Part shown: positions 15,286 to 20,916 of the stretch, one piece after another
How positions within the stretch are numbered: the stretch's first letter is position 1
Layout of the letters: every line of letters begins with the position of its first letter
Origin: JAWXUE01 sp044432865
GTDB lineage: Bacteria > Bacillota_I > Bacilli_A > Acholeplasmatales > Anaeroplasmataceae
NCBI GenBank assembly: GCA_044432865.1
Contig: JAWXUF010000018.1
Coordinates: 1-20,916 of the forward strand
Direction: 5' to 3'
DNA: 20,916 bases
Notes under the pieces: generated by a model
Database searches by the model: none
Seen by the model: the letters and a program-made list of their open reading frames with translations, nothing else
Told to the model about the DNA's origin: nothing
Position numbers and translations under genes: made by a program

Positions 15286-16463
15286 AGTAACCAATCTAAT
15301 AGATATATTTGTTTTATTCCATTATGATCAACTGGATTAACATTATCCATAGTAAGTAATAATTTAGGATTATGATCATTTATATTAAGAAGAGATTTTA
15401 ATTCTCTTTCTAATGTTTTTTCATTTACAACTGATGCAGACACTTGAATATATGAAGTATTATTTTCAATATCAATCGCGACAAAATCTACTTCTAATGT
15501 ATCTGTTTTACCAACATAAACTTTGTATCCTCGTCTTATCAATTCTAAAAATACAATATTTTCTAATACATTACCATAATCGTCACTTTTATTTCCAAGT
15601 AAATAGTATCTAAGTCCTACATCACTTAAATAATATTTGTCTAGTAATTTTAAATATTCTTTACCTTTTATATCGTATCTTGACACTTTATACATAAGTA
15701 ATGAATTTGTGACTATTTCTAGGAAAGTTTCTATTGTTGGAGGAGATATTTTTCTATTCATTGATGTCATAGTATCTGATATTTTTTTCGCACTTGTAAC
15801 ATTAGATATATTTGAGAACATAAATTTAATAAAACTATTAAATTTTGAAATATCTTGTATTTTATATCTTTCTACTACATCTTTAATAATTATTGTGTTG
15901 TATAATCCATCTAAATAGGTAAATACTTCTTCTTTATCCTTTAATTTTAAAGTGTACGGGAATGAGCTATTCATTAAGTAATTTCTAAAAGATGTTTCTT
16001 TATTTGATGTTACATCATAATATTCCTTAAAAGAAAGAGGTAACATTTTTATTTCGATATATCTTCCTGATAATAGTGTAGCTAATTCTCCAGACATAAA
16101 TTTAGAATTAGAACCAGTTATATAAACATCAATATTATCTTTAATGAAAAGACTATCAACTACTTTTTCAAATTGAGTTACATTTTGAATTTCATCTAAA
16201 AAAATGTAATATTTATTTTTATTTTCAATTTTACCCATTATATAATTATATAATTTTTTATAATCTAATAATTCTTCATATTGCAAATCTTCAAAATTTA
16301 TATTTATTATTTGCTCTTTTGAAATATTATTTTCGTATAAATAATCAATATATAGTTTAAATAGAGTTGACTTACCACATCTTCTTATACCAGTTATTAC
16401 TTTTATAATATCTTTATCTTTAAATTTTTTTAATTTATTTAAGTATTGCTCTCTTTTTATCAT
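15279..16463 (-). CDS. AAA_14/DUF4143 family ATPase
   Basis: A 394-aa ATPase of the widespread but poorly understood AAA_14-DUF4143 group. The N-terminal P-loop domain has Walker A GIRRCGKST at about 25-33, Walker B YYIFLDEIQ at about 85-93 and a sensor segment DVYITGSNSKF at about 112-122. The SGRYIEIKMLPLSF stretch that follows is typical of the group. The C-terminal DUF4143 domain (about 200-360) has the nuclease-like VEVDFVA-type strand, here LEVDFVAID near 324-332. Members are often linked to mobile or toxin-antitoxin-like contexts, but the function is unproven. It is a single-gene unit with its own promoter and terminator. Confidence 0.9.
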   Translation of the reverse strand: MIKREQYLNKLKKFKDKDIIKVITGIRRCGKSTLFKLYIDYLYENNISKEQIININFEDLQYEELLDYKKLYNYIMGKIENKNKYYIFLDEIQNVTQFEKVVDSLFIKDNIDVYITGSNSKFMSGELATLLSGRYIEIKMLPLSFKEYYDVTSNKETSFRNYLMNSSFPYTLKLKDKEEVFTYLDGLYNTIIIKDVVERYKIQDISKFNSFIKFMFSNISNVTSAKKISDTMTSMNRKISPPTIETFLEIVTNSLLMYKVSRYDIKGKEYLKLLDKYYLSDVGLRYYLLGNKSDDYGNVLENIVFLELIRRGYKVYVGKTDTLEVDFVAIDIENNTSYIQVSASVVNEKTLERELKSLLNINDHNPKLLLTMDNVNPVDHNGIKQIYLLDWLLK

Positions 16464-16478
16464 ATAATCACCAAATAC

Positions 16479-16507
16479 ATTATATCATTATAAATCTTAA
16501 AAGTAAA
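16479..16507 (-). promoter_or_regulatory. Promoter of the DUF4143 ATPase gene
   Basis: On the minus strand, TTTACT (16502-16507), a 17-bp spacer and TATAAT (16479-16484). The leader is about 10 nt, with GGTG before the ATG. Confidence 0.7.
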
Positions 16508-16508
16508 T

Positions 16509-16536
16509 AAAAGTTTAAAATACATTTTAAACTTTT
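16509..16536. repeat. 13-bp-arm palindrome next to the ATPase promoter
   Basis: Perfect arms (16509-16521 with 16524-16536) around AC, one base from the -35 box. It could be a backup terminator for trxB readthrough or a protein-binding site. A second, weaker hairpin (AACACAT/ATGTGTT, 16546-16552 with 16560-16566) lies next to it. Confidence 0.6.
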
Positions 16537-16586
16537 TAATATTTCAACACATCTTTAAAATGTGTTTTAATGTTTAATGAAAGAAA

Positions 16587-16606
16587 AAATAGACCGAAGT
16601 CTATTT
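16587..16606 (-). terminator. Terminator of the thioredoxin operon
   Basis: An 8-bp stem (16587-16594 with 16599-16606, loop CGAA) including the TAG stop of the reductase gene, followed by T-rich RNA. The core matches 15265-15284. Confidence 0.75.
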
Positions 16607-17443
16607 CAATTGTTCTTTTATTGCAAATGCAGCATTCATACCTTCATAAACAGCTTTTGCTATTTGAAGTGGTTCACCAGTATTATCCCCACCAGCATAT
16701 ACACCTTTTATGTTAGTCATATTATCTTTATTTACTATTATTTTATTTTTTTCATCAAGCATTATTCCTAAATGTTGTGCGAAATCAAAACTTGAAGCAT
16801 CTCCAACAGCAACAAATACTCCATCAAATAAAATTTCTTCATTTTCAGTTTTAATTCCTGTTAAGTATTCATCACCAATAAACTCTTTAATTTTATTTGT
16901 ATTTACTTCTACATTAACTTCTACTTCTAAAGGTTTATTATTTGTAAATACTGTAATATTATTTGTTACTCTTTGTAACACTTCTAATTCAGAAGCCATA
17001 TATTCTGTTGTACCAATTAAAGCTATTTTTTTATTTCTATAAAAGAAACTATCGCATATAGCACAATAACTTAATCCGTTTTGTTCATATTTAGCATAAT
17101 TTAATCCAGGTAATTTAGCTTTAGCTGCACCTGTTGCTATGAATACAGTTTTACCTTCGTATTCATTTTCTTTTGTCTTAACAACATAATGACCCATATT
17201 TTCGATTCCTAATATTGTTTCTTCTATTATTTCAATATTTAAATCTTCTGCTTGTTTTATCCCAATTTCAAATAATTCTTTTCCACTAACAGGTAACACT
17301 CCATAGTAATTATCAATACTTTTTGCATAAGATAAATTACTATTTCTTTTACCTACTAATAAAACATTAAAATTAAATCTTTTTAAATAAATAGCCGCTG
17401 AAATAGCGGCTGGTCCTAATCCTATTATTACTGTATCGTACAT
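16601..17443 (-). CDS. trxB: Thioredoxin reductase-like flavoprotein lacking NADPH motifs
   Basis: A 280-aa flavoprotein of the low-molecular-weight thioredoxin reductase family. The FAD-binding GLGPAA is at 8-13, the redox pair CAIC at 127-130 and the C-terminal FAD motif GVYAGGDN at 247-254. It follows trxA with a TAATG overlap, so it is very probably the electron donor to that thioredoxin. The NADPH domain is degenerate: the usual GGGDSA is IGTTEYMAS at 143-151, and the HRRxxxRA that binds the NADPH phosphate is absent (VFTNNKPLE). The protein is also about 30 residues shorter than NADPH enzymes. This fits ferredoxin- or otherwise-dependent reductases (FFTR-like) better than an NADPH enzyme. 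The family is certain; the donor is inferred. Confidence 0.88.
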   Translation of the reverse strand: MYDTVIIGLGPAAISAAIYLKRFNFNVLLVGKRNSNLSYAKSIDNYYGVLPVSGKELFEIGIKQAEDLNIEIIEETILGIENMGHYVVKTKENEYEGKTVFIATGAAKAKLPGLNYAKYEQNGLSYCAICDSFFYRNKKIALIGTTEYMASELEVLQRVTNNITVFTNNKPLEVEVNVEVNTNKIKEFIGDEYLTGIKTENEEILFDGVFVAVGDASSFDFAQHLGIMLDEKNKIIVNKDNMTNIKGVYAGGDNTGEPLQIAKAVYEGMNAAFAIKEQLK

Positions 17444-17748
17444 TAAATAGTTTCAACAATAGATAAAATTTCTTCAGCTGATTTTAATCCAACTGTTTTT
17501 TCTTTCATCTCACCTTTATTTAAATATACTAATGTTGGGATATTTCTTACTTGATATTTTTCTGCTAATTCAGGATCGTTATCAACGTTAACTTTTCCAA
17601 TTACAACATTATCGTTTTTAGCAACTACTTCTTCTAAATTAGGAGCAATAGCACGACAAGGCCCACACCAAGGCGCCCAAAAGTCTAATACTAACTTTTC
17701 TTTTTTTAATACTTCTTCAAAATTTTCTTTAGTAACTTCAATAATCAT
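17443..17748 (-). CDS. trxA: Thioredoxin
   Basis: A 101-aa thioredoxin that reduces protein disulfides in the cytosol. It has the full fold: an N-terminal strand, the active site WAPWCGPCR at about 23-31, DxDPELAEKY in the middle, the cis-Pro loop RNIPTL at about 69-74, and a final helix. I chose ATG 17748 (MIIEVTKENF) because GGAG lies 8 nt before it; the ATG at 17754 is only 2 nt from the same site. The stop overlaps the ATG of the reductase gene (TAATG). The NtdP gene ends 44 nt upstream with no clear terminator between, so it belongs to the redox operon. Confidence 0.95.
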   Translation of the reverse strand: MIIEVTKENFEEVLKKEKLVLDFWAPWCGPCRAIAPNLEEVVAKNDNVVIGKVNVDNDPELAEKYQVRNIPTLVYLNKGEMKEKTVGLKSAEEILSIVETI

Positions 17749-17792
17749 ATTCATTTCTCCTTTTTTATTTTATGATATCAAAAACTCATCAA

Positions 17793-18335
17793 TTAATCAA
17801 ATGATTTACATTTAATATTCTTGTTTGTTTTCTTATATTGATCAAAATATTCTTTTACTACTTCTGTATTAAATGGTCCTTTTCGATCATGGATTACATT
17901 TAATAATTCTTCTAATGCTGATTCTACTATAAATTTTATTTCTTCAGGGTAATTCATAGCAATAGAATGTCTTTTGTATTCTTCTTTATCTAATATCTTG
18001 TACTTAAATGTAGGATCTATACGTACATCAAGATCATAATCAATATATTTGATTCCTTCTGCATCTAAAACAAATGGACTTGAGATATTACAATAATAAT
18101 AAACTCCATCATCTTTTAGCATTGCAATTACATTATACCAACAATCATCATAAAAAAAACAGATTGCTGGTTCTTTTGTTTTCCAAAATCTACCATTTGA
18201 TTCAATTACTCTTGTTCTGTAGTTAGCTACTACTATTTCATTTTCTTTTTCTTCTAAAACCCTGATATTATCCCATACACGATGTAATTGTTTATCGTGT
18301 TTATAGGAATGTATTTGTATTATATCGTTTTTCAT
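17793..18335 (-). CDS. ntdP: Nucleoside tri-/diphosphatase NtdP (DUF402)
   Basis: A 180-aa DUF402 protein of the Bacillota NtdP group, which hydrolyses nucleoside tri- and diphosphates with a divalent metal (studied in Staphylococcus aureus). The conserved run is easy to follow: HKH-type start (SYKHD, 10-14), HRVWD at 18-22, RVIESNGR at 42-49, EPAICFFYDDCWYNVI at 55-70, GVYYYCNISSPF at 77-88 and KYIDYDLDV at 96-104. A RKGPF motif lies near residue 151. Length matches the family. The start follows AAAGGAG. It lies in an operon between two thioredoxin-fold genes, 3 nt after the first. Confidence 0.92.
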   Translation of the reverse strand: MKNDIIQIHSYKHDKQLHRVWDNIRVLEEKENEIVVANYRTRVIESNGRFWKTKEPAICFFYDDCWYNVIAMLKDDGVYYYCNISSPFVLDAEGIKYIDYDLDVRIDPTFKYKILDKEEYKRHSIAMNYPEEIKFIVESALEELLNVIHDRKGPFNTEVVKEYFDQYKKTNKNIKCKSFD

Positions 18336-18338
18336 AAG

Positions 18339-18635
18339 TTATTCTCCTTTGTATAGAAGAAGTTTTTGTGTTAATAAATTAAGATCATCAATACTATAAA
18401 AAACTTCTTTTACTATTCCATTAACAGAAATAATAAAAAAAGGAGCATTTGTTATTCTATACGTATTTATTATTTCTGATACTTCATCAGCATTCATTTT
18501 ATAAAAACATACAAAATTAAAATATTTTTTTATTATATTTACTTTTTCTAAATTTATTTCGCATTTTTTGCACATTAATGCTGTACCTATATAAAATGCT
18601 ACTTGATCTTTTTTTATATTTTTTACAACTTCCAT
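18339..18635 (-). CDS. Small thioredoxin-fold protein with CxxC
   Basis: A small protein of 98 aa (from M7 of the frame) with a thioredoxin-like layout: an N-terminal strand (VAFYIG), the active site MCKKC (Cys22 and Cys25 from this start), a long helix, a strand-loop YKMNAD, a cis-Pro site (NAPFFIIS) and a C-terminal helix. It may be a thiol-disulfide exchange protein or a thioredoxin-like redox partner; its substrate is unknown. The start is uncertain: an ATG at 18653 (104 aa) overlaps a perfect TATAAT, which would put it before the predicted transcription start, whereas ATG 18635 has AAAGGTG six nt upstream. If a second TATAAT at 18684-18689 is used, the longer form remains possible. It heads the operon with ntdP, trxA and trxB. 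Confidence 0.78.
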   Translation of the reverse strand: MEVVKNIKKDQVAFYIGTALMCKKCEINLEKVNIIKKYFNFVCFYKMNADEVSEIINTYRITNAPFFIISVNGIVKEVFYSIDDLNLLTQKLLLYKGE

Positions 18636-18651
18636 ATCTAACACCTTTTTC

Positions 18652-18680
18652 ATTATACATCTTTTAATCTTAAATTACAA
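18652..18680 (-). promoter_or_regulatory. Promoter of the thioredoxin operon
   Basis: On the minus strand, TTGTAA (18675-18680), a 17-bp spacer and TATAAT (18652-18657). Confidence 0.6.
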
Positions 18681-18727
18681 AGTATTATAATCTTGTTTTT
18701 TATTTTTATTTGTATTTTTTAATAAAA

Positions 18728-18761
18728 AAATACTATATCAAAATAAAATGATATAGTATTT
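18728..18761 (-). terminator. Terminator of the aldo/keto reductase operon
   Basis: A perfect 13-bp stem (18728-18740 with 18749-18761, 8-nt loop), 5 nt after the aldo/keto reductase stop, followed by T7 in RNA. Confidence 0.85.
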
Positions 18762-18766
18762 ACATA

Positions 18767-19582
18767 TTACCAAGTGATATTATCTGGATCAGTCCCTACT
18801 CTTACACCTGTATTTAAGTTATTCATTACTTCCATATCTTCGTTACTTAATTCAAAATTAAATACATCGATATTACTAATGATTCTTGATTCTGTTACTG
18901 ATTTAGGTAATGTTACAATTCCTAATTGTACTTGCCATCTTAAAATTACTTGAGCAGCAGTTTTATTATATTTACTTGCTAATTCTAAAATTGTTTCATT
19001 ATTTAATAATGATTTACCTCTTCCCCCACCAAGTGGAGACCACCCTGTAACTTGAATGTCATTTTCATGACAATATTTAATTACTTCAAAGTTATTAAAT
19101 TGAGGATTTTGTTCAATTTGATTCATCATTGGTTTTGTTAATCCTTCTAATTCTTTTAAATGATGGATTTGGAAGTTAGAAACTCCAATAGCTTTAATTT
19201 TTCCAGCTTTATACATTTTTTCAACAAATTTATATGCTTCAACATATTCACCTGTTGGCCAATGTAATAAATATAAATCGATATAATCAGTATTTAAATT
19301 TTTTAAAGAATTATTAAATCCCTCTTCAAAATTACTACTTCTTAAATCTTTTGTAGCCATTTTAGTTGTAATAAAAATATCTTCTCTTTTTACTCCTGAT
19401 AATTCAATTCCTTTTGCTACACTTGTTTCATTTCCATAAGACATTGCTGTATCAATATGTCTATATCCATTTTGTAATGCAACTTTTACAGCGTTTGCTG
19501 CTTCATCACCATTTTCAGATAAGAATACTCCTAATCCTACTTGAGGTACTTCTACACCATTATATAATTTAACTTTATTCAT
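18767..19582 (-). CDS. Aldo/keto reductase
   Basis: A 271-aa monomeric NADPH-linked oxidoreductase of the AKR superfamily; it reduces small aldehydes or ketones. The catalytic tetrad is complete: Asp44 and Tyr49 (HIDTAMSYGNE), Lys74 (TTKMA) and His107 (LLHWP). GVSNFQ and the QxxxN region are present, and the C-terminal LPKSVTESRI region carries the cofactor 2'-phosphate contacts. The protein ends DPDNITW, similar to the DPD-F/W end of 2,5-diketo-gluconate reductase-like members. The start follows GGAG. A small membrane-protein frame ends 12 nt upstream, so the two are probably one operon. The physiological substrate is unknown. Confidence 0.94.
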   Translation of the reverse strand: MNKVKLYNGVEVPQVGLGVFLSENGDEAANAVKVALQNGYRHIDTAMSYGNETSVAKGIELSGVKREDIFITTKMATKDLRSSNFEEGFNNSLKNLNTDYIDLYLLHWPTGEYVEAYKFVEKMYKAGKIKAIGVSNFQIHHLKELEGLTKPMMNQIEQNPQFNNFEVIKYCHENDIQVTGWSPLGGGRGKSLLNNETILELASKYNKTAAQVILRWQVQLGIVTLPKSVTESRIISNIDVFNFELSNEDMEVMNNLNTGVRVGTDPDNITW

Positions 19583-19594
19583 TTTATTTTCTCC

Positions 19595-19864
19595 TTAGAA
19601 TATTATTGATGTTACTATCGATGTTGTTACTACAATGTATAAAACAATTAAATGAGGTTGAAATTTAAATACTTTTTGATTTATTAGTAAATAAATTGCT
19701 GTAGCCATTGTTGGGGCATGTAAAAATAAATCAACTATTTTAAATATATCTTCATCAAGTTGTGTAGCACAAACTATTTTTAATACAATAGCAATAACAA
19801 GCGCAATTATTAAAAATATAATTATTTTTTTCTGTTGTTTTGTTAACTCTTCATTTTCATTAAT
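19595..19864 (-). CDS. Small membrane protein, apparent ATT start
   Basis: An 89-aa frame with no ATG, GTG or TTG at its start. It reads NENEELTKQQKK, then hydrophobic helices at about 14-31, 45-60 and 70-87. The frame is closed by TGA at 19874-19876. The candidate ATT at 19864 is preceded by GAGG with a 7-nt gap, and a consensus promoter (TTGAAT-17-TATAAT) lies about 22 nt upstream of it. The stop is 12 nt from the aldo/keto reductase ATG. ATT starts are rare but known (infC, pcnB). The alternative is that an ATG has been lost and the gene is decaying. No function is recognised. Confidence 0.6.
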   Translation of the reverse strand: MNENEELTKQQKKIIIFLIIALVIAIVLKIVCATQLDEDIFKIVDLFLHAPTMATAIYLLINQKVFKFQPHLIVLYIVVTTSIVTSIIF

Positions 19865-19886
19865 AGTAACACCTCATCTCTATTTC

Positions 19887-19915
19887 ATTATATAAAACTC
19901 ATTACATTTATTCAA
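19887..19915 (-). promoter_or_regulatory. Promoter of the small membrane protein and aldo/keto reductase
   Basis: On the minus strand, TTGAAT (19910-19915), a 17-bp spacer and TATAAT (19887-19892). It diverges from the promoter of the 19990 gene. Confidence 0.75.
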
Positions 19916-19951
19916 GAGAATAAACTTATTTATTTTTTTAATAAAACATTG

Positions 19952-19957
19952 TATAAT
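19952..19957 (+). promoter_or_regulatory. -10 box of the DUF3592-like gene
   Basis: TATAAT lies 32 nt before the ATG. The -35 position at 17 bp is T-rich without a clear match. Confidence 0.5.
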
Positions 19958-19989
19958 TATGGTATATTATAAGAAATGAGGGGAGTTTT

Positions 19990-20736
19990 ATGTACGATAA
20001 TCAATTTGAAGAATATGAGTATAACCAAACAAATATATCTACTAAAAAATCATATAATCTAGTTTTCCCAAGTATTTTTTGGATATTTTTTCTTGTTTTC
20101 ACTCTTGTAACATCAGGACTAGCTATAGGTCAATACAATACTTCTATAGCTTTTAGTAATGCCCCTGAAATTGAAGGGATAATTACGTATAAAGATTACA
20201 CTACAGATGATGAAGGAGATAGACATTATAGAGTTTATGTAACTTATGAAGTTGACGGAATAGAATATAAAAATGTACGCTTAAATACATATAATTCATC
20301 AATGGTGATTGGAACTAGGGTTACTTTTAAATATTTAGAAAGTGATCCTTCGTCAATTTATGTCCATGACCAAACTAGTATGATATTAAATTATGCTGTT
20401 CCTGGAGTTTTCTTTACAATAACTTTCATTTTAGGTACATTTATTATTGTATTTGCTGTTAAAAATAGTAAATTAAAGAAATTAATTCATACTGGTATCC
20501 ATAGAAGATTAAGAATTATGCATTACGATATTGTAACTCATGTAACAATCAATAAATCACACCCATATTATATTGTAGTTATTGATTCTAATACTAACTT
20601 TACTTATAGAACTTCTAAGTATTTTTTAGATCCATATAAAAAATTACCTATTAATTATTATATTTCTATTTATTTTGATCAAGAAGATAAATCAATCTTT
20701 TATATTGATGTCAATTCTGCTTCAGAAGATAAATAA
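19990..20736 (+). CDS. DUF3592-like membrane protein
   Basis: A 248-aa protein with a short acidic, Tyr- and Asn-rich N-terminus, a membrane helix at about 23-47, an extracytoplasmic beta-rich domain at about 48-131, a second helix at about 132-157 and a cytoplasmic C-terminal domain of about 90 residues. The middle domain has the order of DUF3592: EGIITYKDY, RVYVTYEVDGIEYKN, then GTRVTFKYLESDPSSIYV. The function of this domain is unknown. The start follows a strong GAGGGGAG site. It is a single-gene unit, with a promoter just upstream and a terminator just after. Confidence 0.82.
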   Translation: MYDNQFEEYEYNQTNISTKKSYNLVFPSIFWIFFLVFTLVTSGLAIGQYNTSIAFSNAPEIEGIITYKDYTTDDEGDRHYRVYVTYEVDGIEYKNVRLNTYNSSMVIGTRVTFKYLESDPSSIYVHDQTSMILNYAVPGVFFTITFILGTFIIVFAVKNSKLKKLIHTGIHRRLRIMHYDIVTHVTINKSHPYYIVVIDSNTNFTYRTSKYFLDPYKKLPINYYISIYFDQEDKSIFYIDVNSASEDK

Positions 20737-20740
20737 TATT

Positions 20741-20766
20741 ATATCCACTAGTTATCTAGTGGATAT
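20741..20766 (+). terminator. Terminator of the DUF3592-like gene
   Basis: An 11-bp stem ATATCCACTAG/CTAGTGGATAT (20741-20751 with 20756-20766, loop TTAT), followed by TTTT, just after the stop codon. Confidence 0.85.
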
Positions 20767-20770
20767 TTTT

Positions 20771-20916
20771 CATATTTAAAAATTTAATTGTTAAGGGGAG
20801 TATTCTTTCTTTAGTTAGTATTGGGTTATTATTATCTAACTCTTTATCTTCTAATAACTCTTTCTCCTCTTCCAACAACATCCCCGACTCTTCTACATCT
20901 CTAGACTCTCAAGATA
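20771..20916. other. Right-edge stretch with odd composition; no gene assigned
   Basis: A pyrimidine-rich, relatively C-rich stretch. Two weak frames overlap in it. One is a plus-strand Ser/Asn-rich frame after AAGGGGAG that would need an ATT start and resembles a signal peptide (LSLVSIGLLLSNS). The other is a minus-strand acidic frame stopping inside the terminator at 20756. Both use codons rare in the rest of the window, and the window ends here. Confidence 0.35.

Noticed and set aside
15413..15918. Plus-strand frames of 66 and 93 aa
   Set aside because: Antisense to the DUF4143 ATPase, which has clear motifs.
16710..17042. Plus-strand 110-aa frame
   Set aside because: Antisense to the thioredoxin reductase gene.
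1..20916. TGA read as tryptophan
   Set aside because: All Trp codons seen are TGG and no gene needs TGA readthrough; absence of TGA stops alone does not show reassignment.
1..20916. CRISPR arrays, tRNA or rRNA genes
   Set aside because: No regularly spaced repeats, tRNA cloverleaf or rRNA-like segment was seen on reading.

Overview
The window is a low-GC, AT-rich bacterial chromosome segment from a Gram-positive lineage. Three things point there: the rplU-prp-rpmA-obgE order, an L27 with the Bacillota-type cleavable N-terminus, and a DUF402 phosphatase with no outer-membrane genes. All 24 complete genes end in TAA (20) or TAG (4), never TGA, and Trp is TGG. This fits a very AT-rich Bacillota lineage, possibly near Erysipelotrichia or Mollicutes, but the placement is my inference. 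Most genes are on the minus strand, so transcription runs right to left. Promoters of the TTGACA-17-TATAAT type, strong GGAGG ribosome sites and short hairpin terminators are easy to see.

Layout, left to right. 1-528: the N-terminal part of a secreted protein of unknown function that runs off the left edge. 655-3083: coaX (type III pantothenate kinase) and a phosphohexomutase in one operon. 3115-5228: two genes, an AAA15-type ATPase and a TOPRIM-like RloB/AbiLii-type protein, bounded by a perfect 61-bp direct repeat. The repeat carries the obgE terminator and the upstream edge of the coaX promoter. This looks like an anti-phage two-gene module inserted between obgE and coaX. 5234-7467: obgE, rpmA, prp and rplU behind a strong promoter and a structured L21-type leader. 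7718-8545: a plus-strand membrane protein with an Asn-rich linker, ending at an 18-bp bidirectional terminator shared with the next operon.

8587-11416: a FecB/FecD/FecE-type ABC importer (siderophore, heme or cobalamin), with a perfect 26-bp palindrome abutting its -10 box. 11528-15196: four membrane proteins: a six-helix DUF308-like protein, a DUF697/YcjF-like protein, and two tandem paralogs of unknown function with SHOCT-like tails. 15279-16463: an AAA_14/DUF4143 ATPase. 16601-18653: a redox operon with a CxxC thioredoxin-fold protein, the nucleoside tri/diphosphatase NtdP, thioredoxin, and a thioredoxin reductase-like flavoprotein that lacks the NADPH-binding motifs. 18767-19864: an aldo/keto reductase preceded by a small membrane protein that appears to use an ATT start. 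19990-20736: a plus-strand DUF3592-like membrane protein.

Best candidates for a second look: the repeat-bounded ATPase/TOPRIM module, the NADPH-motif-less thioredoxin reductase, the ATT-started membrane protein, and the palindromic operator of the importer.
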